Assembly: GCA_017550055.1 (NCBI GenBank)
Contig: JAFYMM010000348.1
Span: forward strand, 1 to 6,819
From: Paludibacteraceae bacterium
GTDB lineage: Bacteria; Bacteroidota; Bacteroidia; Bacteroidales; Paludibacteraceae
DNA: 6,819 bases
Direction: 5' to 3'
Each line of letters opens with the position of its first letter. Position 1 is the first letter of the stretch. Below are positions 6,013 to 6,819 of this stretch, in pieces. The notes under the pieces are model-generated. The model was not told the origin of the DNA. It searched no databases and saw only the letters and a list, made by a program, of their open reading frames with translations. Both the position numbers and the translations under genes were made by a program.

Positions 6013-6426
6013 ATGAAAAACGGATTTAATAAATCGCAACATCTTTGTGGTGAAACCACAATATCACAGTTGTTTCGTGAGGGAAAAGCATTCTTGGTTT
6101 TTCCTTTGCGTGTGGTTTATCGTGTAGAGGAGCGTGTTGAGGGCGATAAGCGTGCTACGGTGAGGGTGTTGACCTCTGTGCCTAAAAAACAATTCAAGCA
6201 TGCTGTTGACCGTAATCGTTTCAAGCGTTTGATTCGTGAGGCATATCGTTTGCAACAACATGAACTCAATGAGGTGTTGGATGCAAAAGGTTTAGTGATG
6301 GATGTGGCATTCACTGCTGTGCATAATCAATTGCCTGAATTTGATTTTTTGAAAGGGCGAATGTTCAAGATATTGGCTAAATTAGTAGAAATGCAAAGTG
6401 TTGAATCTATTGAGTGTAAAGGATGA
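6013..6426 (+). CDS. rnpA: Ribonuclease P protein component
   Basis: A 137-residue basic protein, the protein subunit of RNase P, which binds the catalytic RNA and pre-tRNA 5' leaders. The signature is complete: SVPKKQFKHAVDRNRFKRLI runs from residue 55, with the RNR core at 67-69, and is followed by REAYRLQ (75-81). The N-terminal LCGETTISQLFREGK is the usual start-of-fold pattern (beginning K-x-x-x-x-x then a hydrophobic G-K helix). Length is normal for Bacteroidota, slightly longer than the roughly 120 residues of many other bacteria. The ATG follows directly after the U-run of the upstream hairpin, with no Shine-Dalgarno. The stop overlaps the yidD start by ATGA. The ribosomal gene rpmH, which precedes rnpA in most bacteria, is absent; hemD takes its place. 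Confidence 0.97.
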   Translation: MKNGFNKSQHLCGETTISQLFREGKAFLVFPLRVVYRVEERVEGDKRATVRVLTSVPKKQFKHAVDRNRFKRLIREAYRLQQHELNEVLDAKGLVMDVAFTAVHNQLPEFDFLKGRMFKILAKLVEMQSVESIECKG

Positions 6427-6644
6427 AAAAGGTTCTTGAGTATATATTATTGATGCCTATATATTTCTATCGTGCCTGTATATCTCCATTGTTTCCACCT
6501 ACATGCAGGTTCACCCCTACATGTTCACAATATGCAATAGAGGCGATTAAGAAACATGGTCCATTCAAAGGTTTGTGGCTTGCGGTGAAACGTATTGCCA
6601 GATGTCATCCATGGGGAGGCAGTGGTTACGACCCAGTGCCATAG
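6423..6644 (+). CDS. yidD: Membrane protein insertion efficiency factor YidD
   Basis: A 73-residue protein of normal family length. The N-terminal amphipathic/hydrophobic helix (4-19) is followed by ISPLFPPTCRFTPTCSQYA (20-38), with the three conserved cysteines C28, C34 and C61, then HGPFKGLWLAVKRIARCHP (45-63) and the terminal GGSGYDPVP (65-73). The family sits at the inner face of the membrane and assists YidC in inserting membrane proteins. The ATG lies in an ATGA overlap with rnpA, so translation is likely coupled. The yidC gene, adjacent in many other phyla, is not in this window. Confidence 0.97.
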   Translation: MKKVLEYILLMPIYFYRACISPLFPPTCRFTPTCSQYAIEAIKKHGPFKGLWLAVKRIARCHPWGGSGYDPVP

Positions 6645-6675
6645 TCGATTCTTGTAATATCGCTATTGAAAAAGT

Positions 6676-6713
6676 AAAAGGCTGATTAACGATTTCGTTA
6701 GTCAGCCTTTTTT
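6676..6713. terminator. Strong, probably bidirectional intrinsic terminator
   Basis: Arms 6676-6691 and 6696-6711 form a 16-bp stem with one G-U pair and a four-base loop (ATTT). The core GGCTGA/TCAGCC is GC-rich and the right arm runs into six T's (6708-6713). The left flank also gives a T-rich run on the minus strand (TTTTACTTTTT). It lies 31 bases after the yidD stop and 22 bases after the stop of the minus-strand gene, between two convergent genes, so it can serve both. Confidence 0.92.
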
Positions 6714-6735
6714 ATTAGTATATATGAATGTTTTT

Positions 6736-6819
6736 TCACGCGATTGTTTCTTCGAACCAAGATTTGAGGAGTTCGAATTGTTCTTCGCGAGTCATATTTG
6801 AGTTGTCGAGGAGGCGAGC
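6736..6819 (-). CDS. C-terminal end of an unrecognised gene (continues beyond window)
   Basis: On the minus strand an open frame enters at the right edge and ends at the TGA at 6738-6736, giving 27 residues that include SNMTREEQFELL and end KSWFEETIA. It looks like a charged amphipathic C-terminal helix. The codons are ordinary, the stop is followed closely by the shared terminator, and nothing else explains this stretch, so I take it as a real gene end. I do not recognise the family from so short a piece. Confidence 0.6.
   Translation of the reverse strand, partial: ARLLDNSNMTREEQFELLKSWFEETIA

Noticed and set aside
1..6819. A novel defence, mobile or CRISPR system
   Set aside because: Every sizeable stretch is explained by housekeeping genes in a known order; there are no transposase, integrase, nuclease or spaced-repeat signatures.

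Overview
The window looks like a stretch of a Bacteroidota chromosome, most likely order Bacteroidales. Four things point there. The gene order DUF4271 - hemD-like - rnpA - yidD is one I recognise from that phylum. The first gene is the C-terminal part of a secreted M6-type metalloprotease that ends in what looks like a type IX secretion (T9SS) sorting domain. Shine-Dalgarno sequences are mostly lacking in front of the genes. Octamers matching the Bacteroidota -7 promoter element TAnnTTTG lie at sensible places. The DNA is AT-rich.

Layout: bases 1-564 hold the 3' end of the protease gene (its start lies outside the window). Six bases later comes a long RelA/SpoT-type (p)ppGpp enzyme (571-2742), which overlaps by 4 nt (ATGA) with a two-domain CinA (2739-4031). 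Eighteen bases on is a small four-helix membrane protein of the DUF486 family (4050-4406). After an 88-base gap comes a multi-pass membrane protein of the DUF4271 type (start probably 4495, end 5151), then a HemD-fold protein with a forced TTG start (5170-5922). A long hairpin with a U-run (5940-6005) separates this from rnpA (6013-6426), which overlaps by 4 nt (ATGA) with yidD (6423-6644). A strong, probably bidirectional terminator (6676-6713) closes the plus-strand block, and the last 84 bases encode the C-terminus of an unrecognised gene on the minus strand. No gap exceeds 300 bases, and I see no tRNA, rRNA, CRISPR array, insertion sequence or phage gene.

How it fits together: protease, relA-like, cinA and DUF486 genes are spaced like one transcription unit, with relA-cinA probably translationally coupled. 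DUF4271 and hemD follow, with a consensus-like promoter element inside the end of DUF4271 able to serve hemD. RnpA (RNase P protein) and YidD (membrane-protein insertion factor) form the usual coupled pair.

This is mainly a housekeeping region and I do not see a new defence or mobile system. The points most worth a second look are: the RelA-like protein has lost the hydrolase catalytic residues yet keeps a basic RxRD synthetase motif; a promoter-like box lies in the loop of the terminator hairpin in front of rnpA; a perfect promoter-like box is embedded in the conserved end of the DUF4271 gene and faces a mirror copy; and cinA has an extra linker carrying an 11-bp tandem duplication.
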